Below are positions 1 through 7,434 of a stretch of 57,609 nucleotides of DNA, one piece after another. How positions within the stretch are numbered: the stretch's first letter is position 1; every line of letters begins with the position of its first letter. The stretch spans positions 1 through 57,609 of the forward strand of contig CAMKRZ010000020.1 in NCBI GenBank assembly GCA_946415315.1, given 5' to 3'. The position numbers and the translations under genes are program-made. The DNA comes from an uncultured Lachnoclostridium sp. (GTDB lineage Bacteria; Bacillota; Clostridia; Lachnospirales; Lachnospiraceae). A model generated the notes under the pieces. That model did no database searches and was not told the origin of the DNA. It saw only the letters and a list, made by a program, of their open reading frames with translations.

Positions 1-13
1 GCATTGCGCTTGA

Positions 14-86
14 TGGAGCATAGGGGGATCGAACCCCTGACCTCTAGATTGCGAACCTAGCGCTCTCCCAGCTGAGCTAATACCCC
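14..86 (-). tRNA. tRNA-Ala (anticodon CGC)
   Basis: Read on the minus strand this 73-base segment folds as a full cloverleaf: a 7-bp acceptor stem (GGGGTAT with ATGCTCC), a D-arm GCTC/GAGC, an anticodon stem CTAGG/TCTAG around the loop TTCGCAA, and a T-arm AGGGG-TTCGATC-CCCCT. The anticodon is CGC, which reads GCG (Ala). The acceptor stem has the G3:U70 wobble pair that alanyl-tRNA synthetase recognises, which supports the identity independently. The base after the stem is A (discriminator) and the next three are TCA, so the 3' CCA is not encoded and must be added after transcription. Confidence 0.95.
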
Positions 87-197
87 GGAACGTTGTTCAT
101 TGTATGTCAAAAGGCAGAAAATGTCAATGACTTATTTTCGGACGAAGACTCACAATTGTTCGGTGAAGATGAGTGGAAAAATCAGAGAGGAATCAAG

Positions 198-235
198 AAA
201 AGGCAGCGACCGGGGGTTCCGGATCGCTGCCTTTT
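198..235 (-). terminator. intrinsic terminator of the small lipoprotein gene
   Basis: A GC-rich hairpin (AAAAGGCAGCGA paired with TCGCTGCCTTTT, inner CCGG on the right arm) lies about 40 bases past the lipoprotein stop codon on the minus strand. It is followed by TTTTCTTGATT in that direction. Its A-rich left flank means it could also stop transcription from the other side. Confidence 0.8.
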
Positions 236-274
236 GCGTTGGATCGCAACGCCTTTTTTGAGTTTTGTCTGGTA

Positions 275-1042
275 TTACTCGCCCATCATGTATGCCATGA
301 CGCCGAACATTGCTGCCATGATATCGGAATCGGAGCCTTCCTTGTAAGCGGAAGCATCTACGCTTACGCTGTAGCTGTCGAAGTTGATGTTCATCGTCTC
401 GCCCTCAACGCTGTAGATCATGCCGGCAAGTTTCTGCGAGGACTCCTCGAAGAGGAACGTAAGCGGAATTACCTCGGGCTCCTCACCGTCCTCTGCCTTC
501 TCCGTCAGGTTGAGCGTAACGTAGTCCTTGCCGCCCTCGGTCTTGACATACTTGACCTCGGATGCGGTAGCACCCGCATTGCCGTTCTCATCCTTGAAAA
601 TGGTAGTGAACTTGGTAGGATTGATGTTGAGTGCGGTTTCCTCGGAAACCGTAGTGTTTCCCTGCGGAACGATGTAGGCGAACTCCTGCTTTGCACCGGC
701 CTCGTCAAGGAAGAAGCCTTTAATGTAATTCTTGCCCTCGGCGTGGGTGATCGTAAGGCTGAACTTGTCGCCGCTTATCACAGACTGGAAGTCACCGTTC
801 TCGGCTACCTGCTCATCCATTTTCATGCCCTTGGACTCCGAAACAGCCTGTGCGCCTTTGCCTTTGAGCTCAACCTTGGCAAGGTCCTTCAGAAGCGCCT
901 CGTAATCGGCCTGCTTCTCCTCGGCGGATTTCTTTTTTGTTGTGGTGGAGTTCTTGTCGTCGTCCTTGCCGCATGCCGTAAACAGAACCGCCATCATGCT
1001 CAGAACAAGCAGTGCAAGTACGATCTTTGCTGCTTTCTTCAT
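275..1042 (-). CDS. small secreted lipoprotein of unknown function
   Basis: 255-residue protein. The N-terminus is a bacterial lipoprotein signal: a basic start, a hydrophobic run, and a lipobox L-F-T-A-C with the lipidated cysteine at residue 24, followed by an Asp/Lys/Thr-rich linker. The rest is soluble, acidic and apparently beta-strand rich, with no catalytic motif I recognise. I chose the ATG at 1042 because an AAGGAG box lies 12 bases upstream (1055-1060) and the signal peptide then starts at Met-Lys-Lys; the longer reading adds an implausible 27-residue extension. It has its own promoter and terminator, so it is monocistronic. It would be anchored to the outer face of the membrane. 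Confidence 0.8.
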   Translation of the reverse strand: MKKAAKIVLALLVLSMMAVLFTACGKDDDKNSTTTKKKSAEEKQADYEALLKDLAKVELKGKGAQAVSESKGMKMDEQVAENGDFQSVISGDKFSLTITHAEGKNYIKGFFLDEAGAKQEFAYIVPQGNTTVSEETALNINPTKFTTIFKDENGNAGATASEVKYVKTEGGKDYVTLNLTEKAEDGEEPEVIPLTFLFEESSQKLAGMIYSVEGETMNINFDSYSVSVDASAYKEGSDSDIMAAMFGVMAYMMGE

Positions 1043-1098
1043 GTGATTCTTTTTCTCCTTCGTTTGTATTGTGTCGACTTTCGGCGACACACGAAGTG

Positions 1099-1127
1099 AG
1101 TATAACATCGTCAGAAAGGTCATGCAA
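1099..1127 (-). promoter_or_regulatory. sigma-A type promoter of the lipoprotein gene
   Basis: On the minus strand: -35 TTGCAT (1122-1127), a 17-base spacer, -10 TATACT (1099-1104). It sits about 55 bases before the chosen start codon. Confidence 0.75.
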
Positions 1128-1334
1128 GGGAAAACAGCACGAAAAAAGTGATAAAGATTTTACGGAAAATGCGGTTTTTTTGTAATTTTATGATTGCCGT
1201 GTTGCATACATTCCGATGTCTGAGACTTCCGATGACTGCCGCAGAGCGGGTGGCGGCGGGGGCTTGTAAACGATAATTGCGAAGGAATCGTGAAAAAACA
1301 GTGAAAAATTTATTAAAAAATAAATACTGAATTA

Positions 1335-1363
1335 TTGACGAACGCCGCGCTTTATGGTAATTT
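1335..1363 (+). promoter_or_regulatory. promoter of the cold-shock gene
   Basis: -35 TTGACG (1335-1340), a 17-base spacer and -10 TAATTT (1358-1363). The upstream stretch 1290-1330 is strongly A/T rich, resembling an UP element. The predicted start near 1370 leaves an untranslated leader of about 140 bases. Confidence 0.65.
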
Positions 1364-1369
1364 ATTAAA

Positions 1370-1508
1370 AGCAGTCAGGATATGCCAAGCAAACAGCCCA
1401 CCTTTAGGACTTCTTTGTTTTGAGCAGTTTGCTTTTGTTTCAAGGAATTGTTTCCGGAAGAACAAAACAACCGGATGATGCGTATACTTATTAAGGAGGT
1501 ACTGGTTC
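1370..1508 (+). promoter_or_regulatory. long 5' leader of the cold-shock gene
   Basis: About 140 untranslated bases separate the predicted transcription start from the cold-shock ORF. Long, structured 5' leaders are typical of cspA-family mRNAs, where they change fold with temperature and control stability and translation; assigning that role here is inference. The leader ends in a strong AAGGAGG ribosome binding site (1493-1499), 9 bases before the ATG. Confidence 0.45.
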
Positions 1509-1718
1509 ATGACTGGTACAGTGAAGTGGTTCAATGCTCAGAAGGGTTATGGTTTCATCAGCAATGCTGAGGGCGGCGAGGATGTTTTCGTACATTTCTC
1601 CGCTATCCAGACCGAAGGCTACAAGACCCTTGAGGAAGGACAGCAGGTTTCGTTTGAGACGGAGCAGGATCCTAAGGATGCAAGAAAGCTTCGTGCAATC
1701 AACGTAAAGCCCCTGTAA
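1509..1718 (+). CDS. cspA: cold-shock protein (CspA family)
   Basis: 69 residues, the normal size of a bacterial CspA. It is a single OB-fold cold-shock domain beginning MTGTVKWFN. The two nucleic-acid-binding motifs are intact: RNP1-like KGYGFIS (residues 12-18) and RNP2-like VFVHFSAI (about 26-33). These proteins bind single-stranded RNA and DNA, melt mRNA structure and act as RNA chaperones in the cytoplasm. The gene has its own promoter, a long leader and a likely terminator. Read-through could reach the next gene, 114 bases downstream, which lacks an obvious promoter of its own. Confidence 0.96.
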   Translation: MTGTVKWFNAQKGYGFISNAEGGEDVFVHFSAIQTEGYKTLEEGQQVSFETEQDPKDARKLRAINVKPL

Positions 1719-1739
1719 TTGAACAACCGAAACGATGAT

Positions 1740-1765
1740 AAGAGCTCCGCTTCGGCGGGGCTCTT
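1740..1765 (+). terminator. terminator-like hairpin after the cold-shock gene
   Basis: An 11-bp stem (AAGAGCTCCGC / GCGGGGCTCTT, one G-U pair) closes a TTCG tetraloop 21 bases after the stop codon. The following sequence, GTTCGTT, is only moderately T-rich, so termination may be incomplete. Confidence 0.65.
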
Positions 1766-1831
1766 GTTCGTTACAGGTACAACGGTTCTGAATACCCGAA
1801 CCGTATATTTGACATTTTTGGGAGAAATGAC

Positions 1832-2791
1832 ATGAGTGAATCGGAACATAACGCTCTGCAAAACACCGAAGAGAGCAAGAGCGGAAAAACAAGGTCTGTC
1901 AGGGAAGAAGTACTGGCAGCTCGAAAATGCGAGAATATCAACGACCCTGTCGACACGTATTTTGTGGATTACGTTGCCATGGCATGGTCCAAACTGTTTA
2001 TTGCCCTGCACATCATTCCCAATGTGGTGACCATGCTGGCCATGATCTCCGGCATTGCAGGTGGTGTGTTGTTGATCCTCGACCGGTCGTTCTGGATGGA
2101 TCTCGCCGGCGCGGTGCTGGTGTTTCACTCGGCTGTCTTTGATGCGAGCGACGGCCAGGTGGCCCGCCTCACGAAGCATTACAGCCGCCTGGGACGAATG
2201 CTGGACGGCATGAGCGACGCCTCGGTCTATCTGACCCTCTACATCGCCTGCGTCGTGAGACTCTGGGATTGGAGTGACTCGGCGCTGTGGCACGTGTTTC
2301 TGATTGTCCTGGCAGCGGTGACTTACGTGCTTTACGTGGCTCAGTGCCAGCTTCCGGACTATTTCAAGAACCTGCACATGTTTATGATTGACAACTCCAA
2401 GGGAAACGAGCTGTCCCGCGGAAAGCATGTGAAGGCGGAGCTTGAGCAGGCAAAATTCGGTACTTTTGACCATTTTTCGAAGTTCTGTTATTATAACTAT
2501 ACGCACACACAGGAGCGCCGTGCACCGAAAACCCAGGCGTTGCTGGATGCCATCGAGGTTCGCGGGAAGAACGATGCTCTCCGCGATGCCTACTACGCGG
2601 AAGGCAGCAAGCTGGTGAAGCTGACCAATCTGCTCACCTTCAACCTGCGCACCGTGGTATTGCTCCTGTTCGTGTTCCTGCACCTGGAGATCGTGGGGCT
2701 TCTGTTTGTCGTGCTGGTGCTGGAGCCTGTTCGCCTGATCCTGCTCCGGAAGTACGAGAATCTGAGCGAACGTTTGCTGCCGATGGTTTGA
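1832..2791 (+). CDS. CDP-alcohol phosphotransferase family membrane enzyme
   Basis: 319 residues, integral membrane protein. It carries the full family signature DxxDGxxAR-x8-GxxxDxxxD: Asp104, Asp107, Gly108, Ala111, Arg112, Gly121, Asp125 and Asp129. These aspartates bind the two divalent metals and the CDP group. Family members move a substituted phosphate from a CDP-alcohol, or from CDP-diacylglycerol, onto an acceptor alcohol in the membrane. There is a soluble N-terminal stretch of about 45 residues, and a hydrophilic insertion (about residues 175-265) splits the membrane segments. A flippase-like gene follows 53 bases later, and then comes the aminoethylphosphonate/CMP-activation operon. 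By inference it may transfer AEP from CMP-AEP to a lipid acceptor; an ordinary phospholipid head-group enzyme is the alternative. Confidence 0.85.
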   Translation: MSESEHNALQNTEESKSGKTRSVREEVLAARKCENINDPVDTYFVDYVAMAWSKLFIALHIIPNVVTMLAMISGIAGGVLLILDRSFWMDLAGAVLVFHSAVFDASDGQVARLTKHYSRLGRMLDGMSDASVYLTLYIACVVRLWDWSDSALWHVFLIVLAAVTYVLYVAQCQLPDYFKNLHMFMIDNSKGNELSRGKHVKAELEQAKFGTFDHFSKFCYYNYTHTQERRAPKTQALLDAIEVRGKNDALRDAYYAEGSKLVKLTNLLTFNLRTVVLLLFVFLHLEIVGLLFVVLVLEPVRLILLRKYENLSERLLPMV

Positions 2792-2844
2792 TGAGCGTCT
2801 GCTTCTTAGGGCGCGTCTAATAACATCCTTCGAAGGAGTTTTTC

Positions 2845-3906
2845 ATGAAAGCAACTATCGACCAGCCCGAAGGTCGGAGCAAGCGCTTCCTCTGGAGCGT
2901 GGTGTTCCTGCTCCTCGCGGTCCTCTCCGTATGGGCCGTGACCAGCCAGTCCAAGGGCTTTTCGCCGAAACAGTTTGTGGAATATCTGAACAATAACAAT
3001 CCATGGTGGCTGATGGCAGCGTTTCTTGCCATGCTTGCCTATATCGCTTTTGACGCGATGCGCGTGCACTGCCTGCTGCGCGGCTTCGGCTACGCGAGAA
3101 ACGTCGGAAAATGTATTTCCTACGCGGCGGCGGATATCTACTTCTCCGCGATCACGCCCTCGGCAACCGGCGGACAGCCCATGGAAGCCTACTATATGGT
3201 CAAAGACGGCGTGCCGGTGATCATGTCCACCGTGATCATGCTGGCCTATCTGTTTTTCTATACGCTCTGTATCGTGATCATCGGTTTTCTGTGCCTGATC
3301 CTGAGTCCCGGTTCATTTATGTCGTTTGGCGTCGCAGGGCGGATCTTCATCATCGTGGGCGCGGTCATTCAGGTGGGGCTTGCCATATTTTACGGAATGC
3401 TTCTGTGGAGCAAAGGACTGATCCACAAAATTTTGCGGTGGGGTCTTCGGGTGCTTGCGAAACTTCATATTGTCCGACGGCTGGAGGAGCGAGAAGAGAA
3501 ACTCCGGGTCACCATGGAACAGTATGCGCAGGCCACGGAGATGCTCAAAGGACGCCGGGAGCTGATGGTGAAGACGCTGCTGCTGAACCTGGCGCACCGA
3601 GTCAGTCAGATCCTTGTGACGGTGTTCTGCTTTCTGGCGGGAGGCGGGTCCGTTCGCATGGCGCCCAGACTTTTCGCATTACAGTCTAACGTGGTGATCG
3701 GCTCCTGCTGTATTCCGATCCCGGGCTCCATGGGAGTTACGGATTACCTGATGATCGACGGCTTTTCCTCATTCATGACCGAGCAGGAATCGGCCAACCT
3801 GGAGCTGCTGGCCAGAGGAACGTCCTTCTACATCTGCATTTTGCTGTGCGGTCTCATCGTGCTGGTGAAAACCATCCGGCTTCGGATGCGGAAGGATCCG
3901 GAGTGA
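2845..3906 (+). CDS. flippase-like membrane protein (lysylphosphatidylglycerol synthase TM-domain / UPF0104 family)
   Basis: 353 residues with about eight hydrophobic segments and a basic cytoplasmic loop near residues 205-240. The overall pattern, including the segment ending SATGGQPMEAYYM and the later PIPGSMGVTD motif, is that of the MprF-type transmembrane domain family (AglD/UPF0104). In MprF this domain flips modified phosphatidylglycerol; stand-alone members are thought to move lipids or lipid-linked intermediates. The ATG at 2845 follows an AAGGAG box at 2833-2838. It forms a pair with the preceding CDP-alcohol phosphotransferase (make the lipid, then translocate it), which is inference. 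An intrinsic terminator follows directly. Confidence 0.82.
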   Translation: MKATIDQPEGRSKRFLWSVVFLLLAVLSVWAVTSQSKGFSPKQFVEYLNNNNPWWLMAAFLAMLAYIAFDAMRVHCLLRGFGYARNVGKCISYAAADIYFSAITPSATGGQPMEAYYMVKDGVPVIMSTVIMLAYLFFYTLCIVIIGFLCLILSPGSFMSFGVAGRIFIIVGAVIQVGLAIFYGMLLWSKGLIHKILRWGLRVLAKLHIVRRLEEREEKLRVTMEQYAQATEMLKGRRELMVKTLLLNLAHRVSQILVTVFCFLAGGGSVRMAPRLFALQSNVVIGSCCIPIPGSMGVTDYLMIDGFSSFMTEQESANLELLARGTSFYICILLCGLIVLVKTIRLRMRKDPE

Positions 3907-3942
3907 CCTGCTTTTTTCAACCGATATTGACAGTTGTTTCAG

Positions 3943-3975
3943 AACAGCCTGCGTTGCATTGCGCAGGCTGTTTTT
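3943..3975 (+). terminator. intrinsic terminator after the flippase-like gene
   Basis: A perfect 11-bp stem (AACAGCCTGCG with CGCAGGCTGTT), an 8-base loop and a T-run. It cleanly separates the transferase/flippase pair from the phosphonate operon. Confidence 0.9.
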
Positions 3976-3997
3976 GTTCATTTTGCGCGATATAGGG

Positions 3998-4025
3998 TTG
4001 CTGTTTTGAACAAAACTGATATAAT
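3998..4025 (+). promoter_or_regulatory. promoter of the phosphonate operon
   Basis: -35 TTGCTG (3998-4003), a 16-base spacer and a consensus -10 TATAAT (4020-4025), located between the terminator and the first gene of the operon. The untranslated leader would be about 28 bases. Confidence 0.8.
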
Positions 4026-4059
4026 AAAGGAGCGGCTTGGCCGCGGAAAGGAATCGTCT

Positions 4060-4956
4060 ATGGAACTCACAAGAAAGCAGTTTGACATATTGGTTGCGCT
4101 GGCGGAGTCCGACGCTCCGCTGAAGCAGCGGGAACTTATGAAAACTACGGGTCATTCCCTTGGAACCATCAACCGCATCGTCCGGGAGCTGACGGAGGAG
4201 GGGCTGATCGCGGACGGTACCATCACCGCCGCGGGCCTTGCGGCTTTGGAGCCGTATCGCGCCAAGAGGGCGGTGTTCATCGCGGCCGGGTTCGGGACAA
4301 GGCTTGTTCCGATCACGCTCAACACGCCCAAGCCGTTGGTGCGGGTGTTCGGGGTGCGCATCATCGACCGTCTGATCGACGCCTGCCTGGCAGCGGGGAT
4401 CAACGAGATCTACGTGGTGCGCGGATATCTGGCAGAGCTTTTTGACCAGCTTCTGTACAAGTATCCGATGATCAAGTTTCTGGAAAATCCCGTGTACAAT
4501 GAGGCGAACAACATCAGCTCGTCTCTGGTTGCGCGCTATCTGCTGTCCAACGCTTACGTCTTCGAGGCCGATCTGTTGATCAGCAATCCGAAGATCATCT
4601 GCAAATACCATTACTCGTCCGACTTTCTGGCGATCAGGAAGGACCGCACCGACGACTGGTGCTTCCTCGTCAGGGACGGTGTGATCACGGAGGAGAAAGT
4701 GGGCGGCGAAGGCGATAACGTCTGGCAGATGGTCGGCATCTCCTACTGGAACGAGGCGGATGGCCACAAGCTGAGCCAGGACATTCCCGACGTGTACGCA
4801 TCGCCCGGCGGCAAGGAGCGCTACTGGGAGCAGGTGCCTCTGGTCTACCGTAAGGACCGTTATGCGGTCGAGGTGCGCGAGTGCACGGAGGAGGACATCG
4901 TGGAAATCGACACGTTCAAGGAGCTGAAGGCGATCGACAAGACGTATGATGTCTGA
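4060..4956 (+). CDS. winged-helix/cytidylyltransferase fusion, LicC/PntC-like (probable CTP:aminoethylphosphonate cytidylyltransferase)
   Basis: 298 residues. Residues 1-66 form a MarR-like winged helix-turn-helix. From residue 70 a nucleotidyltransferase of the LicC type begins, with the signature AAGFGTR (75-81) and the conserved Lys91-Pro of the NTP-binding loop. Such enzymes join CTP to phosphocholine or, in the PntC group, to 2-aminoethylphosphonate, giving CMP-AEP for transfer to lipids or glycans. Genes for making AEP follow directly in the same operon, so AEP is the likely substrate; phosphocholine or phosphoethanolamine cannot be excluded. The ATG at 4060 has an AAAGGA box 7 bases upstream; a longer in-frame reading starts inside the terminator and is unlikely. 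The helix-turn-helix may be only structural or may sense product and regulate. Confidence 0.82.
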   Translation: MELTRKQFDILVALAESDAPLKQRELMKTTGHSLGTINRIVRELTEEGLIADGTITAAGLAALEPYRAKRAVFIAAGFGTRLVPITLNTPKPLVRVFGVRIIDRLIDACLAAGINEIYVVRGYLAELFDQLLYKYPMIKFLENPVYNEANNISSSLVARYLLSNAYVFEADLLISNPKIICKYHYSSDFLAIRKDRTDDWCFLVRDGVITEEKVGGEGDNVWQMVGISYWNEADGHKLSQDIPDVYASPGGKERYWEQVPLVYRKDRYAVEVRECTEEDIVEIDTFKELKAIDKTYDV

Positions 4957-4988
4957 GATGACGTAATATATACAAAGGAGTGTGCGCT

Positions 4989-6131
4989 ATGGAAGCGATC
5001 AAACGAAATATACTGCTGAATCCGGGGCCGTCCACGACGACGGACACCGTAAAATACGCCCAGGTAGTGCCGGACATCTGCCCGCGGGAAAAGGAATTTG
5101 CCGGCCTGATGAAGGGGCTTCGGGAGGACCTGGTGAAGATCGTTCACGGGGATCTCGAAAAATACACGAGCGTTCTGTTCTGCGGTTCCGGCACGATCAA
5201 TATTGACGTGGCGATCAACAGCCTTCTTCCGGAGGGAAAGAAGGTGCTTGTCGTGAACAACGGAGCATACAGCACCCGCGCCGTCGAGGTCTGTCAGTAC
5301 TACGGACTGCCGCATATCGATCTGCAGTTCCCGGTAGACCGGCAGCCTGACCTTGAGAAGGTCGAACAGGTGCTTAAGGAGAACCCGGATATCGCGCTTG
5401 TTCACACGACCCACAATGAGACCGGCACGGGAATCCTGAATCCGATCCGGGAAATCGGCGCGCTTGCGCATAAGTACGGTGCGGTGTTCACGGTGGACAC
5501 CACATCAACCTACGCGATGAGACCGATCGATCTCGACCGGGACAATATCGACTTCTGCATGGCTTCGGCGCAGAAGGGACTGATGGCGTTCACCGGGCTG
5601 TCGTTCATTGTAGGCAACCGGAAAATCCTCGAGGAGAGCAGGAACTTTCCGAAGCGCTCGTACTACTGCAACCTGTACCTTCAGTACGATTACTTCGAGC
5701 GCACCGGCGAGATGCATTTTACGCCCCCGGTGCAGACGATCTACGCGACGATTCAGGCGCTGAAAGAGTACTGGGCGGAAGGCGAGGAGGCAAAATGGGC
5801 GAGACACACGAGAGTGTTCAACGCGATCAACGAGGGGCTCGATGAACTGGGCTTCCGCCAGGTGATCCGGCCGGAGTGGAGATCGGGACTGGTGTCCTCG
5901 GCGATCTATCCGGACGATCCGAACTGGTCGTTTGAGGCAGTTCACGACTACTGCTATGAGAGGGGATTCACGATCTATCCCGGCAAGATCTCCACGACCA
6001 ACACGTTCCGGCTCTGCGCCCTCGGCGCGATTGACGAGGCGGACATCCGCGATTTCTTCGTCATTTTCCGCGAAGCATTACAGGCGACCGGCGTTCAGAT
6101 TCCGGTGCGCTATGAAGGAGATAACCGATGA
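4989..6131 (+). CDS. phnW: 2-aminoethylphosphonate:pyruvate-type aminotransferase
   Basis: 380 residues, PLP-dependent class V (fold type I) aminotransferase. The N-terminus LLNPGPSTTT and the lysine motif SAQKGLMAFTG (Lys196 as Schiff-base lysine) are typical of AEP transaminases. Enzymes of this group interconvert AEP and phosphonoacetaldehyde; next to PEP mutase and phosphonopyruvate decarboxylase the biosynthetic direction is expected. The ATG at 4989 is preferred over the GTG at 4980 because AAAGGAG (4974-4980) then sits 8 bases upstream. The stop overlaps the next start (ATGA), indicating translational coupling. Confidence 0.9.
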   Translation: MEAIKRNILLNPGPSTTTDTVKYAQVVPDICPREKEFAGLMKGLREDLVKIVHGDLEKYTSVLFCGSGTINIDVAINSLLPEGKKVLVVNNGAYSTRAVEVCQYYGLPHIDLQFPVDRQPDLEKVEQVLKENPDIALVHTTHNETGTGILNPIREIGALAHKYGAVFTVDTTSTYAMRPIDLDRDNIDFCMASAQKGLMAFTGLSFIVGNRKILEESRNFPKRSYYCNLYLQYDYFERTGEMHFTPPVQTIYATIQALKEYWAEGEEAKWARHTRVFNAINEGLDELGFRQVIRPEWRSGLVSSAIYPDDPNWSFEAVHDYCYERGFTIYPGKISTTNTFRLCALGAIDEADIRDFFVIFREALQATGVQIPVRYEGDNR

Positions 6132-7423
6132 AGACCGTATATACCTGTTTCTGCACCGATGTCATTCATGACGGACATCTGAATATTATCGCGGAGGCGC
6201 GCAAACGGGGGCGCGTTATCGTCGGATGCCTCTCGGACGAGACGCTGATCCGGTACAACAAATTCCCGACGGTTTCCCAGGAGGACAGGATCAAACTGTA
6301 CCGCAGCATCGAGGGCGTGGAGGAGGTTGTCATCCAGAACGACATGCGCTATGATGACGTGATCGCGCTCATCCAGCCGGACTACGTGCTCCACGGCGAC
6401 AACTGGAGAAAAGGTCCGGAGAAGGCCATCCGCGACCACGTGGAGGAACTGCTTGCGGCATACGGCGGCGAGCTTGTCGATATCCCTTACACGTACAACG
6501 AGACGGTTCGGAAAATCGACCTGCAGCTTCGGGAGAAGCTTGCGATGCCGGAGTACCGGAGAAAGAGACTGCGCCAGCTGATCTCCATGACGCCGATCGT
6601 CAAGGTGATGGAGGCGCACAGCGGCCTGACAGGGCTCATTGTCGAGAAGACCGTGGTGGAGCACGAGGGAAAACTGGACCAGTTCGATGCGATGTGGATC
6701 AGCTCTCTCTGCGATTCGACCGCCAAGGGTAAGCCTGATATCGAGCTTGTGGATATGACGTCCCGGTTCCGCACCATCGACGACATCATGGAAGTCACGA
6801 CGAAGCCCATCATTTTCGACGGCGACACGGGCGGACTGACCGAGCATTTTGTGTATACCGTGCGCAGTCTGGAACGCATGGGTGTGAGCGCCGTGATCAT
6901 CGAGGACAAGAAGGGACTCAAGAAGAACAGCCTGTTCGGCACGGAGGTTGAGCAGACGCAGGCGACCATCGGGGAGATGAGCGCCAAGATCGCAGCCGGC
7001 AAGACGGCACAGCTCACGGATGATTTCATGATCATCGCAAGGATCGAGAGCCTGATCCTCGAGAAGGGCATGGAGGATGCGCTGGCGAGGGCGAGGGCGT
7101 ATGTCGCCGCCGGAGCCGACGGGATCATGATCCACAGCCGGAGAAAAGACCCCGCGGAGATCGTGGAGTTCTGTGACCGGTTCCGCGAGGAGGATAAGAC
7201 GACGCCGATCGTTGTCGTGCCGAGCTCCTTCAACGTGATCACCGAGGAAGAACTGGCGCAGCACGGTGTGAACATCGTGATCTACGCGAATCAGTTGACG
7301 CGGAGCGCGTTTCCGGCGATGCAGAAGACCGCGGAGGACATTCTTAAGTATCACCGGGCCAAGGAAGTGGACGACCGGCTGATGCCGATCAAAGATATCA
7401 TTACGCTGATTGATGAACTGTAA
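6128..7423 (+). CDS. pepM: phosphoenolpyruvate mutase with N-terminal nucleotidyltransferase-like domain
   Basis: 431 residues. Residues 1-135 resemble a cytidylyltransferase-like domain with the HxGH nucleotide motif (His14-Asp-Gly-His17). Residues about 150-431 are the PEP mutase/isocitrate lyase barrel, with the diagnostic EDKKGLKKNS motif (259-268) and the DGDTGG loop (231-236). PEP mutase converts PEP to phosphonopyruvate, forming the C-P bond; equilibrium favours PEP, so the following decarboxylase must pull it. The second nucleotidyltransferase motif expected near residues 122-130 (GISST/GISTT type) reads YNETVRK, so the N-terminal domain may be inactive. The start overlaps the aminotransferase stop. 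Confidence 0.93.
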   Translation: MKTVYTCFCTDVIHDGHLNIIAEARKRGRVIVGCLSDETLIRYNKFPTVSQEDRIKLYRSIEGVEEVVIQNDMRYDDVIALIQPDYVLHGDNWRKGPEKAIRDHVEELLAAYGGELVDIPYTYNETVRKIDLQLREKLAMPEYRRKRLRQLISMTPIVKVMEAHSGLTGLIVEKTVVEHEGKLDQFDAMWISSLCDSTAKGKPDIELVDMTSRFRTIDDIMEVTTKPIIFDGDTGGLTEHFVYTVRSLERMGVSAVIIEDKKGLKKNSLFGTEVEQTQATIGEMSAKIAAGKTAQLTDDFMIIARIESLILEKGMEDALARARAYVAAGADGIMIHSRRKDPAEIVEFCDRFREEDKTTPIVVVPSSFNVITEEELAQHGVNIVIYANQLTRSAFPAMQKTAEDILKYHRAKEVDDRLMPIKDIITLIDEL

Positions 7424-7434
7424 GGAGACGTAAC

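Noticed and set aside
173-1099. A 308-codon plus-strand frame over the first lipoprotein gene
   Set aside because: The minus strand has a lipoprotein signal, promoter, ribosome site and terminator; the plus frame has none.
1290-1330. Another copy of the ECF promoter motif (TGAAAAAAC) before the cold-shock gene
   Set aside because: No TCWTAST box at 15-16 bases; a standard promoter lies just downstream.
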